Virus record (IMG/VR): IMGVR_UViG_3300009152_000184
Span: 1-25,745 of that record
Origin: a virus
Length of the DNA: 25,745 bases
Reading direction: 5' to 3' (one strand)
Shown here: in pieces, positions 1 to 6,805 of the stretch
Position numbering within the stretch: the stretch's first letter is position 1
How the letters are laid out: the number at the start of each line of letters is the position of its first letter
Program-made: the position numbers and the translations under genes
Notes under the pieces: model-generated
Told to the model about the DNA's origin: nothing
The model's input: the letters and a program-made list of their open reading frames with translations, nothing else
Database searches by the model: none

Positions 1-112
1 ATGGTCGCTCAGTTTGTATTACAAGGTTGCTCCGATAACTTTCCGTAGGTTGGTAAGATCAGGCAAGGTGTTTCACATTGAACCGAGCGATTTGTTGAGG
101 AGCGTGGCATGA
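1..112 (+). CDS. C-terminal fragment of an excisionase/MerR-like HTH protein (5' end outside window)
   Basis: An open frame enters from the left edge (first full codon at base 2) and stops at TGA 110-112, giving about 36 residues. It contains VAPITFRRLVRSGK followed by IEPSDLL. This matches the end of the short winged-HTH proteins of the excisionase/helix-turn-helix type-17 group, where the recognition helix is followed by a basic wing and a 'xxPxDLxxF' tail. Such proteins bind DNA in phage recombination directionality or repression. The stop overlaps the next start (ATGA at 109-112), indicating translational coupling. The family call rests on a short pattern, and the N-terminal half cannot be seen. 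Confidence 0.5.
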   Translation, partial: WSLSLYYKVAPITFRRLVRSGKVFHIEPSDLLRSVA

Positions 113-240
113 AGTTGGTAGCAGGTTTATTTTTAAGTTTGTATGTTGGGCTTCACTGGCATGTCAAAAGGTCTGTTGATAACCACGACCATGTTGGGCA
201 AAACAATCGTCACGATCACAAACATTGGGGAGAAGGGTGA
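109..240 (+). CDS. Small His-rich single-pass membrane peptide (43 aa)
   Basis: The ATG at 109 follows a good ribosome site (TTGAGGAG, 94-101) and overlaps the preceding stop. Residues 2-17 are hydrophobic (KLVAGLFLSLYVGLHW), enough for one membrane helix. The remaining tail has eight histidines plus Asp and Asn (for example DHVGQNNRHDHKHW). The layout suggests a tiny membrane-anchored peptide with a polar, possibly metal-binding tail. Small proteins of this shape are frequent in actinophages, usually without known function. I do not recognise a named family. The ribosome site and coupling make it likely to be real. Confidence 0.5.
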   Translation: MKLVAGLFLSLYVGLHWHVKRSVDNHDHVGQNNRHDHKHWGEG

Positions 241-299
241 TGCCGTGGGGCAGGAAAGCCTTACTGGTACTGGAAAAGAAAGACTTGACTAGGGGTTAG
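240..299 (+). CDS. Possible 19-aa peptide overlapping the amidoligase promoter
   Basis: ATG at 240 overlaps the preceding TGA and opens 19 codons (MPWGRKALLVLEKKDLTRG) before TAG at 297-299. Only the coupling to the upstream stop supports it. The reading frame runs through the -35 box of the promoter at 285-313, so it may be incidental. Confidence 0.15.
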   Translation: MPWGRKALLVLEKKDLTRG

Positions 300-313
300 T
301 TTTCGGTTACAAT
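285..313 (+). promoter_or_regulatory. Sigma70-type promoter of the amidoligase operon
   Basis: TTGACT (285-290), a 17-nt spacer, then TACAAT (308-313). This is close to consensus with ideal spacing. The expected start point near 320 gives a leader of about 35 nt that carries the ribosome site AAGGGAG (about 342-348) before ATG 355. Confidence 0.7.
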
Positions 314-354
314 TTTAGTAGAGGGGCAGGGAGCCTTTCGGGAAGGGAGTTCAA

Positions 355-1452
355 ATGCCAGTTTCGGTTCTTGAGCGTGAGATTCAACAGACACGCGAGC
401 AACTTGAAGAACGCGCTTACAATCTTCGCTTCTTTGAGAATCGTCCGTGGGGTGAGATCGCTACAGCCTGCGGTTACAGCGGTGAATCGGTAGCCCGCGC
501 AAGTGCAACAAGATTTCAACGCAGGGCGAACCTACCACCATTGACAGCGCCCAACCCAAGGCGAAGCGCGGCGGCACGAGTCGCGGTCGCGGCACGATTC
601 GGTATTCCTGTTCCACCCGCACCGATCGCAACACGAACCTTTGGTTGTGAGATTGAATATGTGGTCTTGAGGAATCACGCTCTGACCCGCCCAAAGGTCG
701 CTGAAGCGATCGCAGTGGCTCTCGGTGTTCCTCACATTCACACATTCGCCTACCACGACAACACTTGCCAAACTTGCCAAGTCCGTGTCACCGAACAATA
801 CCTTCAATGGAAAGTAGAGAGCGATGGCTCGGTTGATGGTGAAGTCGTTTCGCCAGTTCTTGCAGGCGCGGAAGGTTTCAAACAAATTAAAGTCGTGATG
901 AAAGCGATGAGAGATGTTGGTTGCAAGATTGATGACAGGTGTGGCGCTCACATTCACATCGGTGTCAAAGACCTTGACAAGAATCAGCGCGTGAACCTCA
1001 TCAAAAAGTGGTACGCAAATCAACCAATGGTTCGCCAGTTTGTTGCTCGTCAGCGTTGGACAAATCACTACTGTGTGAATCCGCGAGATGCGGAATTGCA
1101 AGAATGGTACCAATTGATCCTCGCGGGTCGCGACCCAAAGAAAGGTCAATACGGCATCACGAGGACAGCAACACTGAACATCACACCGTTCCCAAAGATC
1201 GGTACTTACGAGATCAGGTTTCACCAAGGTACGCTCAACGCAAAGAAACTTGGTTCGTGGATCAAGTTCCTCCTAGCCTTCGTAGAGTACGCAACGGAAG
1301 ATGGTGAGATTGAGAATCCAACTCAAGAAGAGTTCGGTATTCTTAAAACTCTGATCCAACCAATTCAAAACAAAAACAACCTGTTCACTCAGCGCGAAGC
1401 AGATTACCTGTTAGAGCGAGTAGCAGAACTAGCCCAAAGAAGGAGGCGCTAA
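355..1452 (+). CDS. Glutamine-synthetase-like amidoligase (Amidoligase_2 type)
   Basis: 365 residues. The N-terminal 60 residues look like a helical HTH-type module (about 25-55). From about residue 95 the protein follows the GS-like amidoligase pattern: GCEIE (98-101), WKVESDGSV with a following E (152-163), the metal-binding segment CGAHIHIG (196-203), and near the C-terminus TYEIRFHQGTLN. The family uses ATP to activate a carboxylate and join it to an amine, making isopeptide or amide bonds on proteins, peptides or small molecules. The next gene is a class II glutamine amidotransferase, the partner repeatedly described for this family, which could supply ammonia. The true substrate is unknown. 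Start chosen at ATG 355, with ribosome site AAGGGAG and the promoter at 285-313. Confidence 0.8.
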   Translation: MPVSVLEREIQQTREQLEERAYNLRFFENRPWGEIATACGYSGESVARASATRFQRRANLPPLTAPNPRRSAAARVAVAARFGIPVPPAPIATRTFGCEIEYVVLRNHALTRPKVAEAIAVALGVPHIHTFAYHDNTCQTCQVRVTEQYLQWKVESDGSVDGEVVSPVLAGAEGFKQIKVVMKAMRDVGCKIDDRCGAHIHIGVKDLDKNQRVNLIKKWYANQPMVRQFVARQRWTNHYCVNPRDAELQEWYQLILAGRDPKKGQYGITRTATLNITPFPKIGTYEIRFHQGTLNAKKLGSWIKFLLAFVEYATEDGEIENPTQEEFGILKTLIQPIQNKNNLFTQREADYLLERVAELAQRRRR

Positions 1453-1454
1453 CT

Positions 1455-2345
1455 ATGTGCGGTATCGCAGGATTCAGCATTTCGGACAAGGATCACAAAG
1501 TCATTAGGACACGACTTCTATCGGAAGCAATGCTCCGACAGATTCAAGTTCGTGGCACTGACGCGACAGGCGCAGTGTGGTCGGAGAACACCGAAGATGG
1601 TGTGGAGTTGTACTTCGCCAAGGATGCGGTTGATGCAGAGACATTCATTGATCTCAACATTGACCTGATCCCCAAGTACACGCGAACAGCGTTGCTACAC
1701 ACCCGTTACGCAACCAAGGGTGAGCCAAGCAACAACAACAACAACCATCCGATTATGACCAACAAAGTTATCGGTGTTCACAATGGTGTCATCACCAATG
1801 ACGATGATCTGTTTGAAGAGTTGGATGTGAAGAGGATCGCCGAGGTTGATTCGGAAGCGATCTTTCAACTGCTCTCGGTCAGCAAAGATCGTCTAGTTGA
1901 TCTCAAGAAGTTGCGCGGTCGTGCGGCAATCGCATGGTACGACACGCTTGATCCATTCACGATGCACTTGGCAAGGCTTGAGGGTTCGCCACTATGGGTT
2001 GGTCACACTGAGGGCGGTTCCACACTGTTCGCTTCCACCGAGAGTCTGTTACGCAAATCGGCGGAAGATGCAGGTGTCACCATTCAAACACTTTGGGAAG
2101 TACCTGAGTACCTTTACCTGAAAGTTGTTAAAGGCAAGATCGTGGAGCGACGAGCATTACCAAAACCTCATGTGGTTACAGCACGACCAAATTACTACAA
2201 ACCAAACAAGTCGTTCACGAACCTTCCCGCGCCGTATTACACACAACCAAGGCGTGTTGATCCGTTCGCATTTAACGAATCGCAACGCCGAGCGGCGATG
2301 TCATTGCGTGACAGAATGGACTTTGATTACTTCAACCGCCGATAG
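1455..2345 (+). CDS. Class II glutamine amidotransferase
   Basis: 296 residues starting MCGIAGFS, so after Met removal Cys2 is the N-terminal nucleophile of the Ntn-hydrolase fold. Other family signatures follow: RGTDATGAVW, HTRYATKGEPS, NNNNHP and HNGVITN. Later come DSEAIFQLL and a beta-strand-rich segment ending in LFASTESLL, as in GlmS, PurF and AsnB glutaminase domains. No synthetase or isomerase domain is attached, so this is a stand-alone glutaminase. It sits 2 nt after the amidoligase stop, with a perfect ribosome site (AAGGAGG, 1440-1446) inside the end of that gene. The likely role is to release ammonia from glutamine for the amidoligase. The C-terminal 50 residues are basic and proline/tyrosine-rich. 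Confidence 0.85.
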   Translation: MCGIAGFSISDKDHKVIRTRLLSEAMLRQIQVRGTDATGAVWSENTEDGVELYFAKDAVDAETFIDLNIDLIPKYTRTALLHTRYATKGEPSNNNNNHPIMTNKVIGVHNGVITNDDDLFEELDVKRIAEVDSEAIFQLLSVSKDRLVDLKKLRGRAAIAWYDTLDPFTMHLARLEGSPLWVGHTEGGSTLFASTESLLRKSAEDAGVTIQTLWEVPEYLYLKVVKGKIVERRALPKPHVVTARPNYYKPNKSFTNLPAPYYTQPRRVDPFAFNESQRRAAMSLRDRMDFDYFNRR

Positions 2346-2361
2346 AGCGACAACTTTGATC

Positions 2362-2374
2362 TAACATCTGTTCA
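2362..2374 (+). promoter_or_regulatory. Candidate -10 box for leaderless whiB transcript
   Basis: TAACAT (2362-2367) ends exactly 7 nt before the WhiB ATG at 2375, which has no ribosome site. The same geometry occurs at 14048 and 17980. No convincing -35 box is visible. Confidence 0.35.
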
Positions 2375-2809
2375 ATGAAGTGGACAGACCGAGCAGCATG
2401 CCGTGGCATGGACACGATGTTGTTTTTTCCCGCAGAGGATGAGCGATCACCCGATCGCAAGAAACGCGAAGTCTTAGCCAAAGCAATTTGCGCTACCTGC
2501 AATGTTCGTCCCGCATGTCTGATCGCAGGCAAAGGCGAAGATGGTATTTGGGGCGGGCAAACAGAATCGGAACGCCTCGGCAAAGTTGTCAAACGAAAAC
2601 TATCCCGACCTGTAGTAAAACGCTCTGAATCTGATGCGAACCCTTGGGTCGCGATTGACGAAGAAGGTGGATGTCAGATTTGGCAGAGAGAATCAGATGA
2701 TTCTTGGCACGGAGTTGAGTGGGCTGTTGTTCGCCATGACGAAATCATTTATCTTTCGCACAACCTTGATGACACCTATGCCAAGTATGGCAACCTGATA
2801 CACTCCTGA
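2375..2809 (+). CDS. WhiB-family iron-sulphur transcription factor
   Basis: 144 residues. The WhiB core is complete: Cys9 in AACRGMD, FFP at 17-19, the C-x2-C-x5-C cluster (Cys39, Cys42, Cys48), then GIWGG at 57-61 and TESER. The four cysteines ligate a [4Fe-4S] cluster, and GIWGG with the basic tail contacts sigma factor and DNA. WhiB proteins are essentially confined to Actinobacteria and their phages, where they can redirect host transcription or mediate superinfection exclusion. After a basic stretch (about 80-95), there is an extra acidic C-terminal segment of about 50 residues that I do not recognise. This is longer than many phage WhiB proteins. It is probably transcribed from its own leaderless promoter. 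Confidence 0.9.
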   Translation: MKWTDRAACRGMDTMLFFPAEDERSPDRKKREVLAKAICATCNVRPACLIAGKGEDGIWGGQTESERLGKVVKRKLSRPVVKRSESDANPWVAIDEEGGCQIWQRESDDSWHGVEWAVVRHDEIIYLSHNLDDTYAKYGNLIHS

Positions 2810-2825
2810 GCGTCATATATGGCAG

Positions 2826-2882
2826 GTGGACTCCCTCTCCCTGCGGGTCGCGTTTCTCCTTCCCGCACCCGTGGGGAGCCAC
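2826..2882 (+). other. Imperfect long stem-loop in the leader of the ParB-like gene
   Basis: CTCCCTGCGGGT (2837-2848) pairs with ACCCGTGGGGAG (2867-2878) at 10 of 12 positions, and GTGG (2826-2829) with CCAC (2879-2882) closes the base. The right arm ends 1 nt before the ribosome site AAAGGAG (2884-2890). No T-run follows, so this looks more like an RNA leader structure or operator than a terminator. Confidence 0.4.
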
Positions 2883-2899
2883 CAAAGGAGAAGCAAACA

Positions 2900-3457
2900 A
2901 TGACACCAACTGAGCAGACCGATCTACCGATTGACAGCGTTCGTCCACACCCATCCAATCCGCGCAAAGGCAATGTCGCGAAGATAGTTGAATCAATCAA
3001 AGCCAACGGATTTTATGGTGCCATCGTTGTACAGAAATCTACGATGACAATCTTGGCAGGCAATCATCGTTGGCAAGCGGCAAAAGAATGTGGCATGACA
3101 ACCATCCCCGCGATGTTGTTAGACATTGATGATCTTTCAGCAAAGAAGATTTTGCTTGCCGATAACCGCACCTCAGACTTCGCGGTGTATGACAGCAACG
3201 AACTCACCGCGTTACTCAGGGATGTGATGTCGGACGACTCGCTATTCGGCACAGGATTTGATGCGAACGACTTAGACAAACTTATCTCTGAGGTAACTGA
3301 TGAACCAAACAGCAAACGCAAACGATCCCTTGAACCATTTGAATACTGCTATTGGCTCATCAAAGCACCAACAACCAATCAGGGCAAGATCACAGAGGCG
3401 GTGGAGAAGGTTCTCGCCAAGTATGATGGAGTGGAGATTGTCTCCGCAACAAACTAA
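2900..3457 (+). CDS. ParB-like nuclease-domain protein
   Basis: 185 residues when begun at ATG 2900, which has the ribosome site AAAGGAG 9 nt upstream. An in-frame extension to 2819 crosses the stem-loop and has no such site. The N-terminal half has the ParB/Srx fold signature: LPIDSVRPHPSNPRKGN, then GFYGAIVVQK and GNHRWQAAKECG. This is the 'GxHRxxAA' nucleotide-binding motif. The segment LLADNRTSDFAVYDSNEL is also typical of phage ParB-like proteins. Such proteins pair with DNA methyltransferases in phages and may act as nucleases or DNA-binding regulators rather than in partition. The stop overlaps the following methyltransferase start (TAATGA), so the two are probably co-translated. Confidence 0.75.
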   Translation: MTPTEQTDLPIDSVRPHPSNPRKGNVAKIVESIKANGFYGAIVVQKSTMTILAGNHRWQAAKECGMTTIPAMLLDIDDLSAKKILLADNRTSDFAVYDSNELTALLRDVMSDDSLFGTGFDANDLDKLISEVTDEPNSKRKRSLEPFEYCYWLIKAPTTNQGKITEAVEKVLAKYDGVEIVSATN

Positions 3458-4038
3458 TGACAAAGGTAGAGACTGAGAACTCTCATCTTCGCGCAAAGGT
3501 CAGACTTCGGATTGAGTGCTTAGACAGATTATCCCTTGACACCTATTATGTGTTGGACGCTTACGCGGGCAAAGGTTTAGTGTGGAAAGAGATCAAGCGT
3601 CAACGACCTGATCTAAACATAACGGTGCTTGGTATTGAGAAGAAGAAGTACAGCGACCCAAGTGTCATCATGGGTGACAATCGTAAGGCGATGAAGGGGA
3701 TGGACTTAACACAGTTTGATCTCATAGATTTAGATGCGTTCGGTGTTCCGTGGGAGCAACTGGCTATTTGCGCGAAGCAGGCACCATTCGTTCCTGTCGT
3801 TTTGACCCACATTTCTATAACACTCGGTCAGGTGCCTAAAGGGATTCTCAAACAGGTTGGGCTACCTGATTCATGGTACGAGTCAATGGGCGTTCCTAGG
3901 GCGCTCTACGCTCGTCTGAGGTGGCATTGGTGGGATGTGTACTGCACCAAACTTGGCTACACCGAGTCAGTCTCAGAACTGCACTTAGACAAATCGGCAG
4001 TCAAACTGTACGAAGTTCTGTACCGAACCCCGCGTTAG
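3457..4038 (+). CDS. Putative SAM-dependent methyltransferase
   Basis: 193 residues. A Rossmann methyltransferase pattern is visible: LDAYAGKG (33-40) as motif I, VLGIEKKK (57-64) with an acidic residue ending strand 2, GDNRKAM (73-79), and DLIDLDAFGVPWEQL (88-102) as the motif IV region. The DxDxFGxP form recalls Trm1-like N2-guanine RNA methyltransferases more than DNA methylases, so the substrate may be a base in RNA or DNA. Its start overlaps the ParB-like stop. The C-terminal part has a tryptophan/tyrosine-rich segment (RWHWWDVYCTKLGY). The assignment is by pattern only. Confidence 0.55.
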   Translation: MTKVETENSHLRAKVRLRIECLDRLSLDTYYVLDAYAGKGLVWKEIKRQRPDLNITVLGIEKKKYSDPSVIMGDNRKAMKGMDLTQFDLIDLDAFGVPWEQLAICAKQAPFVPVVLTHISITLGQVPKGILKQVGLPDSWYESMGVPRALYARLRWHWWDVYCTKLGYTESVSELHLDKSAVKLYEVLYRTPR

Positions 4039-4042
4039 TTAG

Positions 4043-4067
4043 CATCCTTGATCTTTGCCAAAGGATG
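4043..4067 (+). other. Inverted repeat between methyltransferase and next gene
   Basis: Perfect 7-bp arms CATCCTT (4043-4049) and AAGGATG (4061-4067) with an 11-nt spacer, in the 50-nt gap before ATG 4089. No T-run follows, so an operator or mRNA structure is more likely than a terminator. TTGATC (4048-4053) with TATGGT (4071-4076) could be a weak overlapping promoter. Confidence 0.3.
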
Positions 4068-4088
4068 GTATATGGTGAGGAACACTTT

Positions 4089-4307
4089 ATGACTACGACC
4101 ACAGACAACCTTCCTCAAGCATTGCTCAAACAGTACGAGCAGATGGCATTGAAGTACGCGACCGTATGTGAAGAGCGCGAACATTTAAGGAACATCAACA
4201 AAGCATTAGAAGAAGAACTTCAACAAGCAGAAGAATTGCTTATGCGTTACGAATCAGTATCAGACGAGTTTGCGCTACCCCACCACATCAATCACGAGCA
4301 AGAGTGA
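4089..4307 (+). CDS. Small coiled-coil protein (72 aa)
   Basis: ATG 4089 follows GTGAGGAA (4075-4082), a reasonable ribosome site. Residues about 10-55 are charged and helical with heptad-like leucines (LLKQYEQMALKYATVCEERE, then LEEELQQAEELLMR), predicting a coiled coil. I do not recognise a family. The stop overlaps the next GTG start (GTGA at 4304-4307), so it belongs to a run of coupled small genes. Confidence 0.55.
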   Translation: MTTTTDNLPQALLKQYEQMALKYATVCEEREHLRNINKALEEELQQAEELLMRYESVSDEFALPHHINHEQE

Positions 4308-4456
4308 AAAAGGTTATGCAATGGATGTGGGAATATCCAGTAGAAGAAACAGACGAAAAGGGGAAGATAGTGAAGAAAACAGAATGGCGTTTAGAACCAC
4401 GGGAAGATTCAAAGAGAGTTCGTGTCGCATATTACCGCGAAACGGAAAATGACTAG
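4304..4456 (+). CDS. Small hypothetical protein (50 aa)
   Basis: GTG 4304 overlaps the preceding stop; ATG 4316 is an in-frame alternative. The product is dense in charged and aromatic residues (MQWMWEYPVEETDEKGKIVK, then EWRLEPREDSKRVRVAYYR). It reads like a folded beta protein, whereas the other frame here gives an implausible Arg/Ser-rich product. No family recognised. Its end overlaps the following HTH gene by 8 nt. Confidence 0.45.
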   Translation: MKKVMQWMWEYPVEETDEKGKIVKKTEWRLEPREDSKRVRVAYYRETEND

Positions 4457-4724
4457 GCGGGTATCAGAGTTCAAAGTCTTTCTATCCGCAAAACCTTTGA
4501 TGGACTTGTGGAAAAACAACAAAGATTTGAACAGCATTGCAAGGGAGTTGGGGATAAATGTGTTGACAGCACGAAAATATATGAACGATGAAGTTCTCAT
4601 TCATTACGAAAGAGCAGATCAGTACGCAGTAAAGTTGGGGATGCACCCGTTCAACATTTGGGGTGATGAGTGGATTGAACCTTCTTTACCATCATTGAAA
4701 AGAGGCAACATAAAAAAAGGCTAG
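4449..4724 (+). CDS. Small helix-turn-helix protein (91 aa)
   Basis: Residues about 30-50 read LNSIARELGINVLTARKYMN, a clear HTH with AxxLGI turn and recognition helix. A second element follows, ADQYAVKLGMHPFNIWGDEW; I associate the 'LGxHPxxIWxxW' ending with small actinophage DNA-binding proteins. It probably binds DNA as a small regulator. Two starts are possible: ATG 4449 (used here, coupled to the upstream stop) and GTG 4422 nine codons earlier, which has a weak GAGAG ribosome site. The C-terminus is basic (LKRGNIKKG). Confidence 0.65.
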   Translation: MTRRVSEFKVFLSAKPLMDLWKNNKDLNSIARELGINVLTARKYMNDEVLIHYERADQYAVKLGMHPFNIWGDEWIEPSLPSLKRGNIKKG

Positions 4725-4755
4725 TGTCGTCATCCCTCTACTTTTAGGAATTACC

Positions 4756-4902
4756 ATGACACTGCAAGACATACAAAACGCAATCAGACTTCTTTCCAAA
4801 ATCTATGTGGGACTCGGAGATCAAGAAACTTTAATGCGAACAATAAACGCTCTACAGGTTGAAGAGCAAAAGAGAATGAGAAAGAAAGCCGAAACAAGTT
4901 AG
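4756..4902 (+). CDS. Small helical hypothetical protein (48 aa)
   Basis: ATG 4756 follows TAGGAA (4745-4750). The product starts MTLQDIQNAIRLLSKIYVGL, is predicted all-helical and ends in a basic segment (KRMRKKAETS). It lies between the HTH gene and the cytosine methylase, 9 nt upstream of the latter. No family recognised; support is the ribosome site and plausible composition. Confidence 0.45.
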   Translation: MTLQDIQNAIRLLSKIYVGLGDQETLMRTINALQVEEQKRMRKKAETS

Positions 4903-4911
4903 GGAGAACAA

Positions 4912-6099
4912 ATGAAGTTCATAGAACTTTTTGCGGGGATAGGTGGATTCAGATTAGGGCTGGAACGCACTGGACACGAATGTGTTTGGGCAAATGAATG
5001 GTTAGACAAACCAAGGAGCATTTATGCACGAAACTTCGGAGAACAACCCGATGGAAGAGATATTAAACTTATTTCCGAACGAGACATTCCTAACGCCGAT
5101 CTCTTGGTTGGAGGATTTCCTTGCGCCACTTTTAGCACTGCTGGAAAGCGAACAGGTTTCTCCTTGGAGGACACTAGAGGCACACTCGCTTTTGAAATGT
5201 TTAGACTTGCTAGGGATAAACGAATACCATACATCCTCTTTGAGAATGTCAAAGGACTCCTCAACCACGACCAAGGACGAACCTTCGGAGTTATCCTCAG
5301 CGTCTTGGATGACATGGGGTATGACTGTCAATGGGAGTTGCTTGACAGCCAAAACTTTGGAGTCCCGCAACACAGAGAGCGGATATTCGTTGTCGCAAAT
5401 CTTAGAGGACAACCCCGACCAAAAGTATTTCCTATCGGACAAACAAGTGGAAGCGATGATGGCGCGGACAAGAGCGAACGAAAAGGCAGGGAGGGGTTTT
5501 TCTCCGACATTTCTCCGACCCTAGATGCCCACTATCAAAAAGGTGGCAACGCACGACAATATGTTGTTGCTTCCTACGGGGCGCGTGGACACTTCAGAGA
5601 GTTCCACGGTGAAGGCGTACCAACACTGTTAGCAAACATGGGTACAGGCGGTCACAATGTTCCATTTATTCAACCTGTCGTTGAAACTTGGAGTCGTAGA
5701 GATCAAGCAATGCGCGTTTACGAGGATGGAATCGTTCCAACCTTGCTCGCTCAAATGGGTACAGGTGGAGGCAATGTTCCGTTTGTTAAACCGATGCTTG
5801 ATGTGGCTCGCGCAAACAAAAGCCCGAACGGACGAATGATTAAAGATGATGGTGATCCGATGTACACAATCACCGCACAAGACCGCCATGGTGTTCAAAT
5901 AGGTGACGAAGAAGGTTTCGGTATCCGCAAACTTACACCAACCGAATGTGAACGCCTACAGGGATTCCCTGACGGATGGACAGAGTTCTATGAGGATGGC
6001 ACTAAGGTTTCAGACAACCAACGCTATGAGCGGATGGGAAGAACAGTTACAGTTTCAGTGATAGAAGCAATAGGGAGAAAACTACATGCGTTCCACTAA
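4912..6099 (+). CDS. C5-cytosine DNA methyltransferase
   Basis: 395 residues with the ordered motifs of the Dcm/HhaI family. Motif I is FIELFAGIGGFRLGLE (3-18). Motif IV is GGFPCATFSTAG with catalytic Cys71. Motif VI is FENVKGLL, motif VIII is QHRERIFVVA, and motifs IX-X are KLTPTECERLQGFPDGWT and RMGRTVTVSVIEAIG. The enzyme transfers a methyl group from SAM to C5 of cytosine in a defined DNA site. No restriction enzyme is encoded nearby, so it is probably a solitary phage methylase that protects against host restriction. The region between motifs VIII and IX carries several related repeats of a PTLxAxxxxGGxNxxxV unit (see findings). Ribosome site AGGGAGA before ATG 4912. Confidence 0.95.
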   Translation: MKFIELFAGIGGFRLGLERTGHECVWANEWLDKPRSIYARNFGEQPDGRDIKLISERDIPNADLLVGGFPCATFSTAGKRTGFSLEDTRGTLAFEMFRLARDKRIPYILFENVKGLLNHDQGRTFGVILSVLDDMGYDCQWELLDSQNFGVPQHRERIFVVANLRGQPRPKVFPIGQTSGSDDGADKSERKGREGFFSDISPTLDAHYQKGGNARQYVVASYGARGHFREFHGEGVPTLLANMGTGGHNVPFIQPVVETWSRRDQAMRVYEDGIVPTLLAQMGTGGGNVPFVKPMLDVARANKSPNGRMIKDDGDPMYTITAQDRHGVQIGDEEGFGIRKLTPTECERLQGFPDGWTEFYEDGTKVSDNQRYERMGRTVTVSVIEAIGRKLHAFH

Positions 6100-6805
6100 A
6101 CCATTTGCCTTTGACACAATCAAAGACTTTGACGATCACATATCAAGATCAATACCGAACTACGACTTGTTGTGTGAGGCAATCATCTCAATCGCACCAT
6201 ATTTTCTTTTGGAGAACACACCGATAGTTGATTTGGGTTGTTCAACGGGGAACATCATGGAGCAAATTGAACACGAAGGAACCAAATATGGTTACGACAT
6301 TTCGCGCAACTTGCTACCTAAAAACCACGACAACTGTGTGTACAAATTGGAGGACATCGCGGACAACAACTTTCAGATGCCTGACCAATGTTCGTTGGTG
6401 CTATCAATCTTTACAATGCAGTTTTTACCTCGCTCTCAACGCCCACAGTTAATGCGTAAGATACACGAAAGCCTCGTTGAAGGCGGAGCGTTTATTTGGG
6501 CAGAGAAAGTTCATGGAGATTCACCGTTTTGGGAACACACCCTGAACTCATCTCATTATGATTTCAAACACAAATGGTTTACTTCTGAGGAGATTCTTGA
6601 CAAGGAACGCGATTTGCGGGGGATGATGAGATTGCAAACTTCCAACCAAAATGTTTCTATGGCAAGAGAAGCAGGATTCTTTGACTCAACTTTGTTGTGG
6701 AAGTTTTACAACTTTGAATGTCACATCATGGTTAAAGAACGAACCAATGATCCAACCTTGTTATGGAATATATTTGGGGAGGAGATAAGACATGAACATT
6801 CCTGA
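6086..6805 (+). CDS. SAM-dependent methyltransferase, CmoA-like
   Basis: 239 residues. The N-terminal FDDHISRSIPNYDLLCEAI resembles the opening of CmoA-type enzymes ('FDxHIRxSIPxYxxL'). Motif I is IVDLGCSTGNI (47-57). Later landmarks are LVLSIFTMQFLP (motif IV region), SLVEGGAFIWAEKV and an aromatic C-terminus. CmoA makes carboxy-SAM for wobble-uridine modification of tRNA. Whether this enzyme does that or is an ordinary small-molecule or tRNA methylase cannot be told from sequence. The start overlaps the cytosine methylase by 14 nt, with ribosome site AGGGAG just upstream. The stop overlaps the RING gene by 14 nt. Confidence 0.65.
   Translation: MRSTKPFAFDTIKDFDDHISRSIPNYDLLCEAIISIAPYFLLENTPIVDLGCSTGNIMEQIEHEGTKYGYDISRNLLPKNHDNCVYKLEDIADNNFQMPDQCSLVLSIFTMQFLPRSQRPQLMRKIHESLVEGGAFIWAEKVHGDSPFWEHTLNSSHYDFKHKWFTSEEILDKERDLRGMMRLQTSNQNVSMAREAGFFDSTLLWKFYNFECHIMVKERTNDPTLLWNIFGEEIRHEHS

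Noticed and set aside
532-1227. Reverse-strand 231-aa frame opposite the amidoligase
   Set aside because: No ribosome site, no recognisable domain, and it mirrors a gene with intact family motifs.
2819-2899. N-terminal extension of the ParB-like protein
   Set aside because: The extension is read through a hairpin and lacks a ribosome site, whereas ATG 2900 has AAAGGAG at the right distance.
4270-4452. Forward 60-aa frame (Arg/Ser/Gly-rich)
   Set aside because: The frame starting at 4304 gives a more protein-like product and couples to both neighbours.
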